A stretch of DNA of 64,000 nucleotides, taken from positions 248,245-312,244 of the forward strand of contig VZRS01002399.1 of the NCBI GenBank assembly GCA_013398055.1, read 5' to 3'. Shown here piece after piece: positions 26,101-40,457 of this stretch. The position numbers were made by a program, and so were the translations under genes. The notes below the pieces were generated by a model. The model was not told the origin of the DNA. It saw only the letters and a list, made by a program, of their open reading frames with translations, and made no database searches. The stretch's first letter is position 1, and the number at the start of each line of letters is the position of its first letter. Source of the stretch: Ifrita kowaldi. Taxonomy: Eukaryota > Chordata > Aves > Passeriformes > Cinclosomatidae.

Positions 26101-29100
26101 ACTTATTTCCTGAAGCCATTGCAAGCCCATTTGTGAATACTACAAGTTAGAAATAACCTGCTAAGTGAATCTGAAATCAGTTATCTCTACAGTCATCACA
26201 CAGTTTATGCAAAATTTTCCAAGTGTGCAGCGAACATTAAGGAAAATGGGTTATTTTCAACTGCAAGTAACAAAAATATCTATCATTGAAAACAACCTGA
26301 AGAGTAATGACCTTGGAAAATTAGGATGCCTAATAGCATACAGTCTGTCTTATACCTGAATTCCCATCTTAAGTGCCAGTTTTGCTGATGAAGAGCAGTA
26401 GGCTAAATTTAGCCCTTGTACATACAAACTGGTTTTGCCACTACATCTTGATCACTGCATTTGTCATAGCTCTTATTTCAGTGGGATTTGCACATTCCTC
26501 ATAGGTGGGGGAGAGGGGAAAGAATTTTTAAATTATGTTTTCCTTAGAATTACCCATAATCTTTGTGCAGGCCACAGTTTACATTTGGCACACAAAGCTC
26601 TGATTGCTTAAGCAGAGGTGTTACTGTAACAGATTTATGGGTTATTAATTCCTAAAAACCCATGGACTTGTGTTACAATAATGATGTTTTTAGAATTTTA
26701 TTATGGTAGAATACTGAATTGTTACGTATTTGTGTGATCCACACATTTAGTGACCCAACTACAGATGATCAGCCACATGTTCCCCCCGATAGCTTTCTGG
26801 AAAATTCCTTTCCAAACTAATTTGTGTGAGTTTAATTACACTGACAATTCAGAGATGTAGAAATGTAAGTCCGAAATTATTGCTGTCATAACAGCAGATC
26901 TGGTTAACCTCAGTCTCCAGGCTGTGCAGCTCTGTACCAACTTTGGTGTGTATGTAATACATAGAGGCTGAGCATAAACTGCAATTTATGTATTTTTGTT
27001 TAAAACCACATTTCTAGGGTTTAGCTCTTCCCCTGCTGAAAATAATGATCATTGTTGATGTAGTGCAAAGCTGTACTTAAGAACATTGCACTGTACATCT
27101 TTTGCTATATTTTGTCATTCATTTAAGCTCTTCTGTGGCTTTATTTAGACCAAAGAGATAAAGAGAGATTATGTTGACGTAAAGCTTTATGTCCCTTTCA
27201 TATTGCTAACAAAATTTTAGTTCAAGGGATAAGAATTTAGAATAGTTAATTACTGATGGAAGGAATGCTGTCAGTTGCAACTGCAGTTCCTAAAGTTCAT
27301 CGTTTTACAAGATCAATCTTTTTTGCATGCTTATCGTACTGTTAAGTAGGAAATGCTTGGTCCATTTATTTGGAGAGTGCAGAAAGAAAATGTTGTGTAT
27401 AACGGGTGGTGGTTTGCACATTTGTTTCAACTGCTGTTGTAGTCACACTGGGTATTGTGTGGCTTAAGCTGCTCAAGACGTTCAGCTGCCTCTTTTTTTG
27501 GATTTAGGCATTCATTAGCCAAGTGAGATCAGTTTGGCTTCCTTTGGCAGACATGTGCACTGCAGGATTTGATCCTGTGTACCTCCCAAGGTTAGCTGGA
27601 ATTCAGAAATACAGTAGATGCAGTCAAAACTGGCATGTGTGTCTGTATGTTTTAAGCCAATTTACAGCTGATGTGTGTCTACCAAAGATAAATGTTGGAA
27701 GAGTCTATAATCTGTCAGAAAAAGCTTTCAGATTATTGCTGTAAATCCACCATAGTAAGAAAAAAAAGTTGGGCACTAATGATGTTGGAGTTAAAACTTT
27801 CAAAGGGCGTTTAAAATAAGAAGAGTGAGGATTTGAAATAGGATAATTCTTGCCTGGATACTTTCTCTCTTTAGTTTTTTTCCTGTTGAGTTTCACATGC
27901 ATGCAAAAACAAAGCCTTGCTGACTTCTCTTGGAAATACGTTTCTTCAGTTTCTTACGTTTCCATCAGGGAGTTTGTTTAGAATGCCCTAATTCTGTGTT
28001 ACAGTCTGTGAAACTCACTAAATACTTCCTTTCCCTCTGTGATGGACCTTTCTTGTGTGTATACAAAACACAAAATATTTATCTTTAAAAATTTCTTCTG
28101 CTAAGCCAGTCTTCATCATTCTCACCCAGGTTACTTTGTGCCTGGTTTCTCCATCCCTTTCCTAAATTATAGGTGCATATACCAATGCTTCAGGTGTTTG
28201 CCCATCTGTGTGTTCCCACTCCATTTCTCAAGCAGAATCTCATTTTGTTTACTGCCTCATTTCTAATCTCTTTAATTCATCTCTGTTTTAGTTCTCTGAT
28301 TTCAACAGTGTAGTTTTTCATCTCACATTTAGTGTGATTTCAGAATGCAGTAAGAGTTTCAGTAGCTGTGTAATCATTCAGTACGTAAGGTTTGACCCAT
28401 CTTACACTCTTGTTGTCTCACTGGGCATCTGTCTGCAGCCGTATAAAATTCCTTTAGAGTTTCCCTCTAAAACTTTCTGCTTCTTTTGTTGTTTGCAAGA
28501 GGCTCATGGCTATGGAGTTCATGGTTTCACCAATAAATATTAAGACATTCCAAAAGCTGCTTCTCACATCTATCCAATTTTATAAATAATTACAACTTGT
28601 AATTCTGTACAAATTATCCCACTATTATAGACAGGAATGTACAATGCTAATTAGAAAATGATCAATGAGACCAACAGTCTTATGATCTTCTGTTTCCATT
28701 TGTAGCAGATGTTTTACCCATTTAAAAGAGGAGTTTATTTTTTTCCTCTGGAGAAGTGGAATGGATAAGATTAATGCCTAGTTGTTCTAGCTCTTTTTGG
28801 GAAGCCAACCCTAAACAGGCTGATCTCAAGTATTCATTATGCTAAGTCCTCTCTCCACAGCATAAAGGAAGGGAGTGTTTCCTGAGCCTGGCTGCAGGGA
28901 AATGCAGCAGGTGTTGAGTTGTTCTTGCTGAGTGCTGTCCTATTCCCTGTAGTAGGGCTGATGTAGGATGTGTGTAGCAGTGGCATTATGGCAGTTCTTA
29001 CCTGCTGTAAACAGATTTTAGGTCCATTAGCAACTAAATACAAGAGAAAACAGATCTGGTATTGCTTCAAAAATATGTAAAGCTCTAAACAGAAAATTCT

Positions 29101-32100
29101 CTTATCAGTACAATTCTAGTTTTTTAAGCTATACCAGTTTACTTGGGGTAATACAAGGCACAAATCTAAACCAGTTGCTCAGATTTTGTTTACTTCTGTG
29201 ATTGTGCTCTCTCCTGCAATACATCATGCCGTCAAGACAGGTTCTTATTTCTCCAGGTGCCACTAAGGCATCCATGATAACACAAGTCTAATGTAAACTT
29301 TTCTTCCTTTCTGTTTTCATTTTAAGTTGACAAATATTAAAGATGACTAATGAGTTTACAAAACTGTAGATGAGAAATTAGGCTTAGCAGGTAGACAGAA
29401 GGTGAGGGGCTGACCTGGCTTTGTCCATTTGTTTTGCTTGTTCCAAATTCATAGGTGTTTCACAAATAAAAAAGGGTGAAACCTCGAGGTGCAGCAGGCA
29501 CGAGCATGGTGCCTGTCACTTGTTCTGCTCAGGAGATGGAGATGAGGAGCAGAACGGGCAGCCAAGCCTCTGAAGAGACAGATATCACTCATATTCCTGA
29601 GGGACCAAAGAGCACCAAGCAGACTTGCTGTTCCTTGGAAATTAGAGTTAGCAGAGGTGAAGCCCGGGGTTTTGAGGATCTGCCTGTGGGCACATAGTGG
29701 ACAGGAAAGATACTGTTTTATATCTCTGTTGTAAGAATTTCTATTTCTGTTTTATATTACAGTAAAACTTGCCCTTTTTTTTGTCCTGATGTTGGAAGCC
29801 TTTTGAGCTTCTTTGTGGAGTTTGCTATAGAAAAAAAAAGATAAAACAGATCTGTTCACATTCTTTGTCTGTCTTGGGGTCCTGCTAATGGTGTGTTTGT
29901 TGATGGGGGGTTTTTTGTGGGTTCAGTGGTTTTCTAAGCCAGCCTGAGAATTCATGATTTGATGCTGACAGTCAGGCTGTGGCTAATCAGGAAAGAGGAA
30001 GCTTGGCCATTGTGCCTTCCCTTATTAAGGAAAACCTGTCACCTTGACTCTTCCCTGTGCAGCAGCATCACTGTTCCTGCCAGCTTCTCTTAGCTGCAGA
30101 AGGTGTAACATTTTTATATCTGCTCTCATTCTCAAGTTAATGTCTTGTTCCTGCCTACCTTATTCGTTCTGTACCTGTCTCTTGTTCTGTTGTCATTGTG
30201 TTATAAAGAGCGAATTGACTAGTCAAGATGATTTCTTTCCTGCTGCTGCTAGGAGCCAGTGATGATAAAATAGCTAAAAGCAGTTCCCAAAATAGCAGTG
30301 CACAGGTATAGGTTTGCCAGAGCGATTTGATAGTGATTACTCTATCGGTCCTTCTGTAGTGTTACAAGTCAGACCCAGCACTGTGAACAAAAACTGCTCT
30401 TTCTTCCTTTGATGTATTTTTCTTCCTTCTTTTCTCTTTTTCTTGGGAGCTGGAAGCCAGAACAGACCTTAATAGCAACAGAACCAGCAGCATCTTCAGC
30501 CACTTCAACTTTACTTTCCTTGCCAGATTAGGGGGAAGCTGTTTTTCACCTTCAGGAACATCCAAAATTCAGTCTCAGGACTCGCTTCTTATCCTAAAGG
30601 CTCTGTGCACTGAGAGAAGGAACAGTAATTTTGTTAAAATGGAAGGCTTGGGATTTGACATTTTCGGTCGCTTGGCAGTTTTACCTCCCTTTTTTCTGTA
30701 CCCCTCTCTATGAGGAAGATTTCTAGTGGTAGTTGTTGCCATGGCACTAAGCAGGACGAGGTGTCTACTCCAGTCTTAGAACTGGATGTTTACGGCCGTA
30801 CTGTGAAAAATTATCCCTTCTGACAAGTCGGGCTTGTTTATGCAGAATTAACACAGCACCACTCCTCTTCTTCCAAAGTGGAGAGAGGCTCTTCAGGTCA
30901 TTCCCTGTGTGTCAAGGCAAATGTGAGCTTCAGCAGTGCTGGAAAAGCCTTAGAATTAGCTCTGTCCTTCCACTCCCTCGTTAGCTGTTCAAATGAACAA
31001 CCGCTTCACGCCCTGCCGAGCAGCTGATTGGCCTTGGAGGGAAGAAGCATCTGAAGCAGTATTAATGTTTCATTCAAAATCATGAGAGCCAGGGAGGAGG
31101 GGAATTAGGGAATTCAAAACCCCAAATCAGTACTGCCTTTTACTTCACCAGGTCCTGTTCTCTTGAGCAGCATCCCTAATTTTCTCCCACACTGGATTTC
31201 CTCTCAGGATGGTCTTGCTGACTTTGTGAGATGTTTTTGCCAGGGGTAAATTTAACAGCTGTCTTCCCTTTTCTTTCTCCATTGTCTGCTTCTTCTCCCC
31301 AACCCTGTTGACAGTATCTGCTATGACATATCTGTACAGGAGATGGAGGGACAAAGAGGCTGTGCAATCCCTCCATCCTCTGCTCTTTTCCTTTGTCAAG
31401 TCTTCACTGCTGTATCAAGGCCAGTGAAAATCTCTTTTTATTTTCTCACCAAGCAAAGCAGATCAGAAAGCTGAAAAATTAGTGCCTTAAAATGCTATCT
31501 GAAAGATATGTGAGCAAACTGGATGTGATAAAGCCATCAGTAAAGGAGTGTAGTGGAATGCGTGACAACAATTAGAGCCAGCTGCATCTGGGAAATATGT
31601 AAGTCCTTGGACTCCAGCAGTATAAAACTTCCCAAGCTGTAAAAGAGGAGCAATTCTTTCTTTTTTGTGGCAGTCCCAGCAGTTTGAAACATGGTTGGCA
31701 ACTAATTGCAATCATAGAATCATTGATGTTAAAAGAAGCATCACCTCAAAGTGGGTTTTCACGTAAGATCTTGGATTCATTGTACGTAGCATAGCACGTG
31801 CTGCGGTTGTTAAATTTGGAAATGTTGCTAATAAATAAAAATAGTTTTATTAGGACAGGAATAGAAAAAATGTTAGATACAGAAGTGTTGCATAACCAGC
31901 CTTGATGAACAGGGAAGCACCCCTTTTACAGCATTTCAAGAAGTACTGTTCCCAGTAAATGACAGCAAATAGATCCTAAATCCCTAGGTCATCGTGAGGT
32001 AAATATTAATATTGTTGTTTTTAAAAACCCAAATGTTACTTATTCTTTTACCTGTTAGCCTTGGGAAAAAAATAAGGGGAAAAAGCAAGCTTTGACAGAA

Positions 32101-34915
32101 CATTTCCTGACTCAGCAATTGAATGAAAGGAACGATGCTGACGCACTTGGTTCAAGGTAATGGAAGGACTTCACCCCGGCTGAGGAGGTCTGTGAACAAC
32201 AAAACAGCACAGGAGATGCCTGCTTGTAAATCCTCCTAATCAAACATTACTCAACAATATGTTAATACAAATGTGATTGACTCAGGGATGTTGTTTAGAG
32301 GCAGGAGTCATGGCTTAGTTGGCTGGAATGGATTACTAGTCGGGGACTGTGAAAACTAAGGCTGTTTTTTTTAATTTTGCCAGGCACTTGAGATATGATC
32401 TTGTAGAAATCTGTCAGTGCTGTTTTTCCCCGCCCTTTCAGCTGCTTTTTCAGTACTGATATGCAGTAAAAATTCCATCTAATGCCATGTCTGTAATCAG
32501 CAGAGAAAGCAGGGCACATCTCAAGTGTGATGTCAGTAAAGCATTGAGAAGAAAACTGCCTTAAAAGCAGCCAAGAGAAAACAGTGGGCCCAAGGACTGA
32601 GGTGGAAAGTAGCCTGCCCGAATATGGCTCGCTCTATTTTCATAGCAAACACAAAACAAGAGCCTGGGCTTTGGGTCTATTGGGGCCTCTCAGCACTTCA
32701 CTCTTATAAATAATAAACAGAATACATTTTCCTCCTGTGTAGGTTAGCAAATAGAAATGTGCCTTTGTTATCAGCAAGGAAGCCATAATTGAGAGGCAGT
32801 GATTTTGTGGAATACACATTCAAATGGGACTAAATAAAAGCATAAGGAGGATTTCAAAACTTCTATTTCTGTGCTGGGCCTCATATGTTCAGCTGTGGAA
32901 TTTATTCATGGTACCTTTTTGCAGGCTTGGATTTGCATTCTCAGACTCAAATCATGCCACACACTCCAGCCTGTATCTGACACAGCAACAGCTCCAGCAG
33001 GGTAACTTTAGGTAATCTTTTGCATATCCCAGCATTTTGCCATTTACTGCCCCATTTTCAGCATAAGAGTTTTGAGCGTTTGCTTTCATGGCCTGGCTTG
33101 GATTGCAAATGCTCTTCTTGGTGTGACACAATTTGAGACTGAAACTGAAAGGAATATGGTCATGGTAATCCTGTTCACATTATTGTAGCAGAAGTGCAGA
33201 ACAAAACGTATTTTTCTTGGAGAGGGACATGTTTTTAATGTGCCTCGTTTCTGGTTTGTGTCCCCCTCACATTTGAGATTAAACAGTGTGTTTTTACTGG
33301 CTCAATTTATTTGTTCTTAAGGATATATATTTGTTTATTCATTTCAGTATACCTCAATGTATGTTGTGCTCATGTTTAGGAAACTTACAGAATTAATCAA
33401 CCACCCCTTACATGAAAGTTGTCTAGAGAAATTAACAGTGGGTAACTCTACTCAACATCCCACTAACAGCACAGCTTTCACAATTCTGGAAGTTTGGAAC
33501 ATGCAGTTTTTGGAAGTGCTTTGTCCTTTTCCCTTCTTTTTTCTTTTTGTCAGTTTTTTTCTTAATGAATGTAATCTCATGCTTACAAATGTCTTCTGTT
33601 TTCTTCACATTTACATTTTAGTCATTCAAAATGTTATTCCTTTTTTTTCCTACAATCATCTGAGTCAGCCCAGTGGTGGGAATTGTTTTAAGGACATAGG
33701 ATCACAGGGACTTCCTGAGAAGAGGATGTATACAAGCACGTGACTCTAAAGAAAAGATTTAAAGTAATGTTCATGTAATTCAATTTTAGGTATATTTTTT
33801 CCTAATATAATTAAGCTATCAGATGAGTGATTTTATTTTATTCTTTCAACCTCATTTTCTTTATTTATTTTGCGGGGCCATGTGGAACCAGGATAAGAAG
33901 TAGATTATTGGTGGGTCCTTATCTACCTGTGTTGGATGCTGAAGAAAAAAGTACCAAGTTCTCAAAAAATTATCCTAAAATCATTCCACTGAAGTGGCTG
34001 AAAAATTAGCAAATCCCATCAGTGCATTCCAGATAGCAAGAAGAGTGGGATGTAGCTGTCTCCGGAGAAATGAGAAGCCCCCATGACTATTTCTAGAGAC
34101 CAGAAAATGAAAAAACTGTGGCTACAAATTTACCATCCATTGTGTTTGTTTTTCCCTTAGAAGTAGCAGAATTTTTTAAGTTCTTCAAAGCCAAGGAATT
34201 CCCCAGAACTGAGAGCAATCCAACTGAGCAAGTCTTGGGCGAGGAGAGAAGATGTGAAAGCTCAGTGTTTCCATGCTGTTTTCTTAAGTATCCCGCAGCA
34301 GTGAGGTTCTGGTTTCTAGGAACAAGGGGCTGACACCAACATTTCCTTTACACTCTTTGTGATTCTGGGAGGGAGGTAAGGAGAGCAGTGGTTCTCCCCT
34401 TGGAACAGGCCCAAGGAAGGGCAGCCATGAGTCTGCAAGAAGAAGGTTGCAAGGCTGATGGTCCCTTCTCTACATCCCGTTTGTTTGTGTGCATCCACCT
34501 GGAGAGCCTGATGCGAGCATCATGGGAAAAGTGTATCTCTGATTATAATTGAACCTGTCTTAAAAAAACTGCGCCCTACACCATGATTATAATTTCTCTC
34601 TCTGGAAAGGTTTTTTATCTTCTCTTTCTTGTTTATTGCTTGAGTGAACATAGCACATTTGAAATTCTGTTTTAGAAGAAGTAGGATACTGTGCAACTGG
34701 TGGTATTTCACTGCAGAATAACCCCCAGAGGGATTTGTAATCCCCTGGTACTATCATCTAATAGTGAGCCAAATTGAATAATAAGCTCAGTGCTATGAAT
34801 TCAGCCTCATACTCAGCCTCATTCTGCTTTAGTTAGCATTGCCTAGTAATTAATTATTACTCTGTATTTACGCTATCAATGACATCCAGAGGCTGGCCTA
34901 AACATGCTGGAGCTG

Positions 34916-34918
<3 letters not shown>

Positions 34919-34950
<32 letters not shown>
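34919..34950 (+). repeat. (CAG)n microsatellite, about 10 units
   Basis: Ten uninterrupted AGC/CAG units (34921-34950) following an imperfect ctgctggc stem. The surrounding frame is not a recognisable exon and no splice sites support coding, so it is most likely an intronic trinucleotide repeat and not a polyglutamine or polyserine tract. Its purity suggests length polymorphism. Confidence 0.95.
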
Positions 34951-34952
<2 letters not shown>

Positions 34953-36830
34953 TGTAGGTACATGCAGATATTTTGTTCTCCCTCTGTAAATATGTGCTGT
35001 AGACTGTCTTTTAAAGGACCTGTTACTGCATCTTCCCTGTAGCTAAACGCCACCAGACACTACATGCTGGACACCAGTCAAAGATGCACAATGACGCATA
35101 GTTTGCTATTAACGTTTACAGGTTTTGGAATGTTGTAATTGATTTTGGCACTGAAAGTGCAGTCTGGTAAATTGCTTGTCACCTTTGTTTCATCCCTGGT
35201 CTCACTGAGAATCTCATATGCAATTAACTGTAATTGCTATACTGTATTTATTCTAAAGCGCACAGCACATTACTGGCTTGTTCTTCGGTTCTCAAAAATG
35301 GGGACTTAATTGCTTACAAAAACACAACTCAAAATAAGGGGACTTTTGTGGTGAGGGACTTTTCTTCAGAGTAGAAAAGTAGGGAGATTTTAACATCGTT
35401 CATGTTCCAAACTCAGGGCCCTCCTGTACTTGAAATCTCCCTGACTTCAGGGACAGTAACTTGTGCGTAAAGGCACGACAACTCAATCTCTGTTACCAAC
35501 TTGTGTGGCACGGAGAGAGGAGCTGGATCTGCTGCACACCAGTGTGGTTAAGGACCGAAGTTAACAAGTTCTTGTGCTGTCTGTAAGACAGAGCAATTCT
35601 TTCTGCATGTGGAACTGGGTAGGAATTCTTTAAAGGAATGTTTTTGCTCCACATCCTCTAGGTCACAAGGTGGAAGCAGCACTGAATGGCTCACATGAAT
35701 TCCTCTGCCAGTTTATCCTGGCAATATTTTCTATTTAAACAGCCAAAGCTCCAGAATTAGCATGGACTGTCTAGAAACCTCAATAAAACAAAGAGCTTTG
35801 CCAAGAAACAGTCTAGGACAGCAAAAAAAAAAGGTGAAGACCTTCTCACAGATCAACAACAGGAATCTGCAAAATTTTCCTTCCCAGGAACAAAGAGCTG
35901 CATTGTCTCCTGCTGTCATCCAAGGGCTGGATGTTGGAGGACAGGTCTGGTTGTCAAGTTTAGACTGAGAACATCTGCTCTTTTCATGTCATAGTGGATT
36001 GTTCAAGGAAGACCTAATCATAGATTTCCTTGCTGTCCTTCCTAAAGCAGAGGATACTCTTTAGTTCCTCATGTTAAGAAACTAGCTGTTCTCATTTTTT
36101 TGGAGAAAATAATTTCAGGAGATAAGATACAGATCAAGCTAAATTAAGTTAATTAAAGAAAATGCAAATCCAGTAGAATACATTTTCTGGTAGAGAGTGT
36201 AGATTCTACTTGTTGCAAGCACAAAATATCCCCAAGAGTCTGGATATGACAAATAGTGGCAATAATTGTATGTCTAAAACATTAAAAATATCTTCTACCA
36301 GAGTGCTGGATGAAAAGAGGATTTTTTTTTTAATTTTTGCAAATGAAAAAACAAGCCTAAATACCATGGACATATTTCCAGGATATTCAAACTAGTTTAG
36401 ATCTTACTTTTAATCCAGTTAATTATTTTGCTATTCTCCATTCAGCTGATTATCAGATTAAGGTTCTTATGTAATATGTAAAATGGTCTTTTGATAATAA
36501 AAGATTATAAAAGAAATGCTGCAGAGTTTGCTTTAGAAGAAAGCACAGCAAGATTGAAATCTGCAGAATTCCAACTTGAAAGAGGCTATTAACTTTGATA
36601 GCAATTGCATGTACCATTACAAGTAAATATTCCAAAAGAAGACAGGATGCACCACTTGGGGCATGGAAGACAACTACAAATCTTTACTGTAGGAACCATT
36701 TAAGATTGTACATAAATACCATTCCTCGGATTTTCTGCTTAAATCTTCCAGAGTTGCTACACTTATCAAAACCTCTACTTCAATTTTTTATTACATACGT
36801 TGATTATAATTGCTTTGGAACTTTGTAGTT

Positions 36831-37279
36831 GCACAGGAAGGACATTAACCAGAGAAAGGCCAACAAGATGATTAGAGAGATAGAGCATCTCTCCTACAAG
36901 GAAAAGCTGAGAAAATTGGGTTTGTTCAGCCCAGAAAAGAGAAAGTGACCTAACTGTGGCCTTCCGGTACCTGAAGGGACCCCACAAGAAAGAGGGTGAG
37001 AGACGTTTTACAAGGGCATGTAGTGACAGGACAAGGGGAAATGGCTTCAGACTGAAAGAGAGTAGGTGTAGATTAGATATTAGGAAAAATTTCTTTGCTG
37101 TGAGGGTGGCAAGGCCCAGAAAAGTTGTTGGTGACTCATCCCTGGAAGCGTCCCAGGCCAGGTTGGATGGAGCTCTGAGCAACCTGGTCTGTTGGAAAGC
37201 GTCCCTGCCCTTGGCAGGTGGTTTGGAAGTAGATGATTTTTAGGGTCCCTTCCAACCCAAACCATTCTATGATTCATGG
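36831..37279 (+). mobile_element. CR1 non-LTR retrotransposon, 5'-truncated 3' end
   Basis: The sequence closely parallels the CR1 copy at 41935-42447: a shared block starting gcacaggaaggacat, the ttcagcc..gaaaagagaaagtgacc segment, the block carrying caggttggatgg, and the terminal gggtcccttccaacc followed by accattctatgattcatgg. CR1 is the dominant avian LINE and usually survives as 5'-truncated copies ending in short octamer-like repeats of the attctatg type, as here. The reading frame is broken by stops and indels; relative to the 42-kb copy it lacks a short stretch near its 5' end. This is a dead remnant with no intact reverse transcriptase. It is oriented the same way as SYT9. Confidence 0.93.
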
Positions 37280-40200
37280 TATTTCAGTCTTCCTGGAATC
37301 TACTCTGGGGAAAAAAAAAAATTCTTCTGTTTTACAACCTACGAATTGGTACTCAGCATGAGTTTTTTATGCTGCAGGGCTGGTGATGTGGCTTTTCAGC
37401 TCACTGTATCACTTTCCTTCTGCAAAATCTGTTCATCCTGTCAGCCCTTCACGTGCTGGCCGCGTGCCTGCCGCCTCCCAGAAAGCAGGTGCATTTGGAG
37501 AGATGGCAGCTTTCTCAGGACTCAGTTATTTAATTAACTCCTTTATAACTGGGTTAGTTGAAAAAGCCATCCCATCTGTCTAGTGGTCAAAATCTTGCTT
37601 GCGTGCTAAGCAGGGCTTGTCAAACTCCCTGCATCCCTTCTATTTAGTTGCATTGTGCTTCTCTAGAAGCAGCTGGAAAGTTGCTAGACTCACAGTGAGA
37701 AGTGAGAACATCCAGGCTCCATTTTTAACTTTTCAAACTGTTCTACCAAGTCTCACCTTGAGAACTGTGCTGCATCTTGGTTTCTGCTCCTATTTCTGAA
37801 AAGGCATTTAAGTAACTTTGACATTTATAAAGGGAAAAGCTACTTAGTGAGAAACAGTTTAATCACTGAGATAATTTAACAGCTTTGTTCTACAGTCTAC
37901 TTGGTATTGTGAATAGAAAAACAAACAATTCTTCAAATATCTACTAGGGTTTCTGAACACATTTCTGCACTGTTTGCATTCCATTAACATTCTTCAGATC
38001 CAGATTTACTCACAGTGGTTTTAACTGTGTATGTCCAGACAAATTTAATGCTTTTTCACAGCTTTCATGAGTAAATCCTGATTGTAAAAATAAAAAACTA
38101 CTGATCCTATAAACAATGCCAGATTCATTGATTATTTAAGTAAGGACAGAAGGCTGTCACTTATGTCTCAGATGTATAGCAGAGGTCACTGAACTTAAAT
38201 AAAGACTGAAAAAAACAGCTTGCAAATTGCTCTTTCAAACATTTTAAGTTGCATCTTTCCAGTTAAAAATGTGGATTATCATATTTTTTCCTATTCATAT
38301 GATGTTTGAAAGCACTGGAGAAAAATATTTTTAATGGACCTTCATGTCATAATCCAGGAGGTCGAGAGGCATATTGCAAGCTGATGGACAGTAGCTCTAC
38401 AGGCAACATCATTTATTAAGCTTATGCCACTGGTCAATTTATATGTATTTAATACATACTTCAAAATCTTATCTTTCCACCCATGCTGATGTATCTTGGG
38501 ATGTGTGAGCATGTACATCAGAGGGGAGGGATGGAGTGAGGGAGAAGAACAGAAAGCAAAGGAGAAACCTCTGAACGCACAAACCAATGTAAATTGGTGT
38601 GGATCCATCTGCAGTGTTGGAAAAATGGAGTGTATGAAGTGCGTCTGTTCATTGTCTTTGAGGGAAATAGGTTAAAATCTTCAGGACAGTTTTAAATTAT
38701 TAACTGTTAATATTTTAATTGCTGGACATTTTTAGATGCATCGAAGTAACTCACTTCTTCACAGTGGTTGTTACTCATAAATAGGGTTCAACATGCAGCC
38801 AATGCATAAATGACTTTTTGTATGAGCATAAGAGCTTCTGATCCTTTCTCTGGCCTTAGTCTCTGGTGTTCACAAGTTTCTTGAGTTGTGGCTCACTGTG
38901 GTTTTAAATGTCTAAAATAAAAATACCTCCTGCTTTTCTTAGGTGGGAAATCCACCACGAGGCCCCTTGCAGCTTTTGAAACCTCCAGACAGATGCAAGG
39001 CTAATGAGTTTGGTGAAGTTACTATCAGCCTTAAAACTCTGAAATGCTGAAGCATTACTGTCTTGACCTTTATGTCAAGATGAATGAAAAATAAATTAAC
39101 TTCTGAGGCAGCAGGCCATTCTGCAGGACTGCATTTGTTGGAAAATGTCTGGTTTTACATTGAGGTGGAAGGGCAAAAATAGGCTGTTTTTCATAAAAGC
39201 TGAAATATCTTAATCTTGACGGTTGCCAGAATTTCTAGCCTTAATGAACTCGTTATCAATACTGTTCTGTGGCATTTCTGTTTCATTATTCTGTGGGTAC
39301 AAAGCTATGGGTGTTGTTGACAGGAAGGCACAAGAGGGATTGGCAAATGTGGAAGCTGACAGCGCATAGGGTTATATCAAGTTTCATCTTTGTCCCTTGT
39401 CCCCCATCTCCTTCTAAAGATTTGTTTTCCTTATGAATCCAGCAGGTTCTCAGCGACTCCTGACCTTTTCATAGCAAGTGATTTGTTGAGTGTGCCCCTT
39501 TGGCTGTGTGGCAGGGCCACATTTCTCCAGGTATAGCTGCCCAATTTGACTCAGGGAATTTAAGGGCATATTAATACATTAATCTTCCTGAGTCACTGAC
39601 AGCAGTTTTGCATCCCATCCATGAACTTTGACATTGATGTTGGAGAGCAGCAATCCCACAGTTGCTTCACTGACGCTCAAGTGCATGGCTCAGATTTATT
39701 ATCATCTTGGGTTTTTTTCCCTCTTTTTAATCTGTTACAGCTCAATCAAAGTGCTTAAATCAGCAGCTGTAGAGAGTAAAGCCCTGAATTCATCCCTCAG
39801 TGAACTACAGTACAGCACAGTATCTCCAGTTCGCTGTTCCCTGAGAATGCTGCACATTTTGATGCCTCCTACCCACTGTGGAGTGAGAAATACAAGAAGA
39901 AAAACCCCTCAAGCTGTCCAGTTTCAATTTTACATTCACAACTAAGTACAACATGAAATTATTCAGTTCATAAGAAATTGTTCAGTTCGTACGAGTTGTT
40001 GCTACTTGTTCTTTCTACAGATTTCTTTTAATAAAATATCTTGCATGGCTGTACAATTATACCCAAGAAAACAGAAATCCAGATATATTCAAATCTTATT
40101 CAAAGCATGCATTCTTTAGTATATGCTTTGCAAAAATAAGCAAGTTGGAGTTTTTTTCTGTATTCAGATTTGCCAAGATTAGGAAAGCTTCCAACAGCAT

Positions 40201-40402
40201 CTCAGTTTTAAAATAATCCATGTCTAGGAATGAAAAAGCAGAAGAGCACTCTGAATGATAATTTTTTCAAATCTGTTTCTCAGTTCTGTTCTTTAGCTGC
40301 TACATTCCTAAGATGTTTCACTTTAGATTTCTCTTGATTTTCTCTGTTTTCATATCTGTTCTACAGTTTTCTCTCAGACAGTTTTGTCGACAGACAAGAC
40401 AT

Positions 40403-40457
40403 TTGGACTTGATCTTAAAGATCTTTTCCAAGCCAAAGTGTTCTATGATTGTATGAT
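40403..40457 (+). mobile_element. Short CR1-like 3' tail fragment
   Basis: About 55 bases match the terminal part of CR1 elements: ttggacttgatcttaaag, then atcttttccaagcc, then the end motif ttctatgattgtatg. No CR1 body is recognisable upstream, so this is either a very short 5'-truncated insertion or an older element whose upstream part has decayed. The call rests on the tail motif only. Confidence 0.65.

Noticed and set aside
31714..31746. Possible minus-strand CR1 tail (tcatagaatcattgatg)
   Set aside because: Only about 30 bases resemble the tail and the expected following motif is not clear; too short to call.
36956..37243. 95-codon open frame within the 36.8-kb repeat
   Set aside because: It is entirely inside a CR1 3' fragment.
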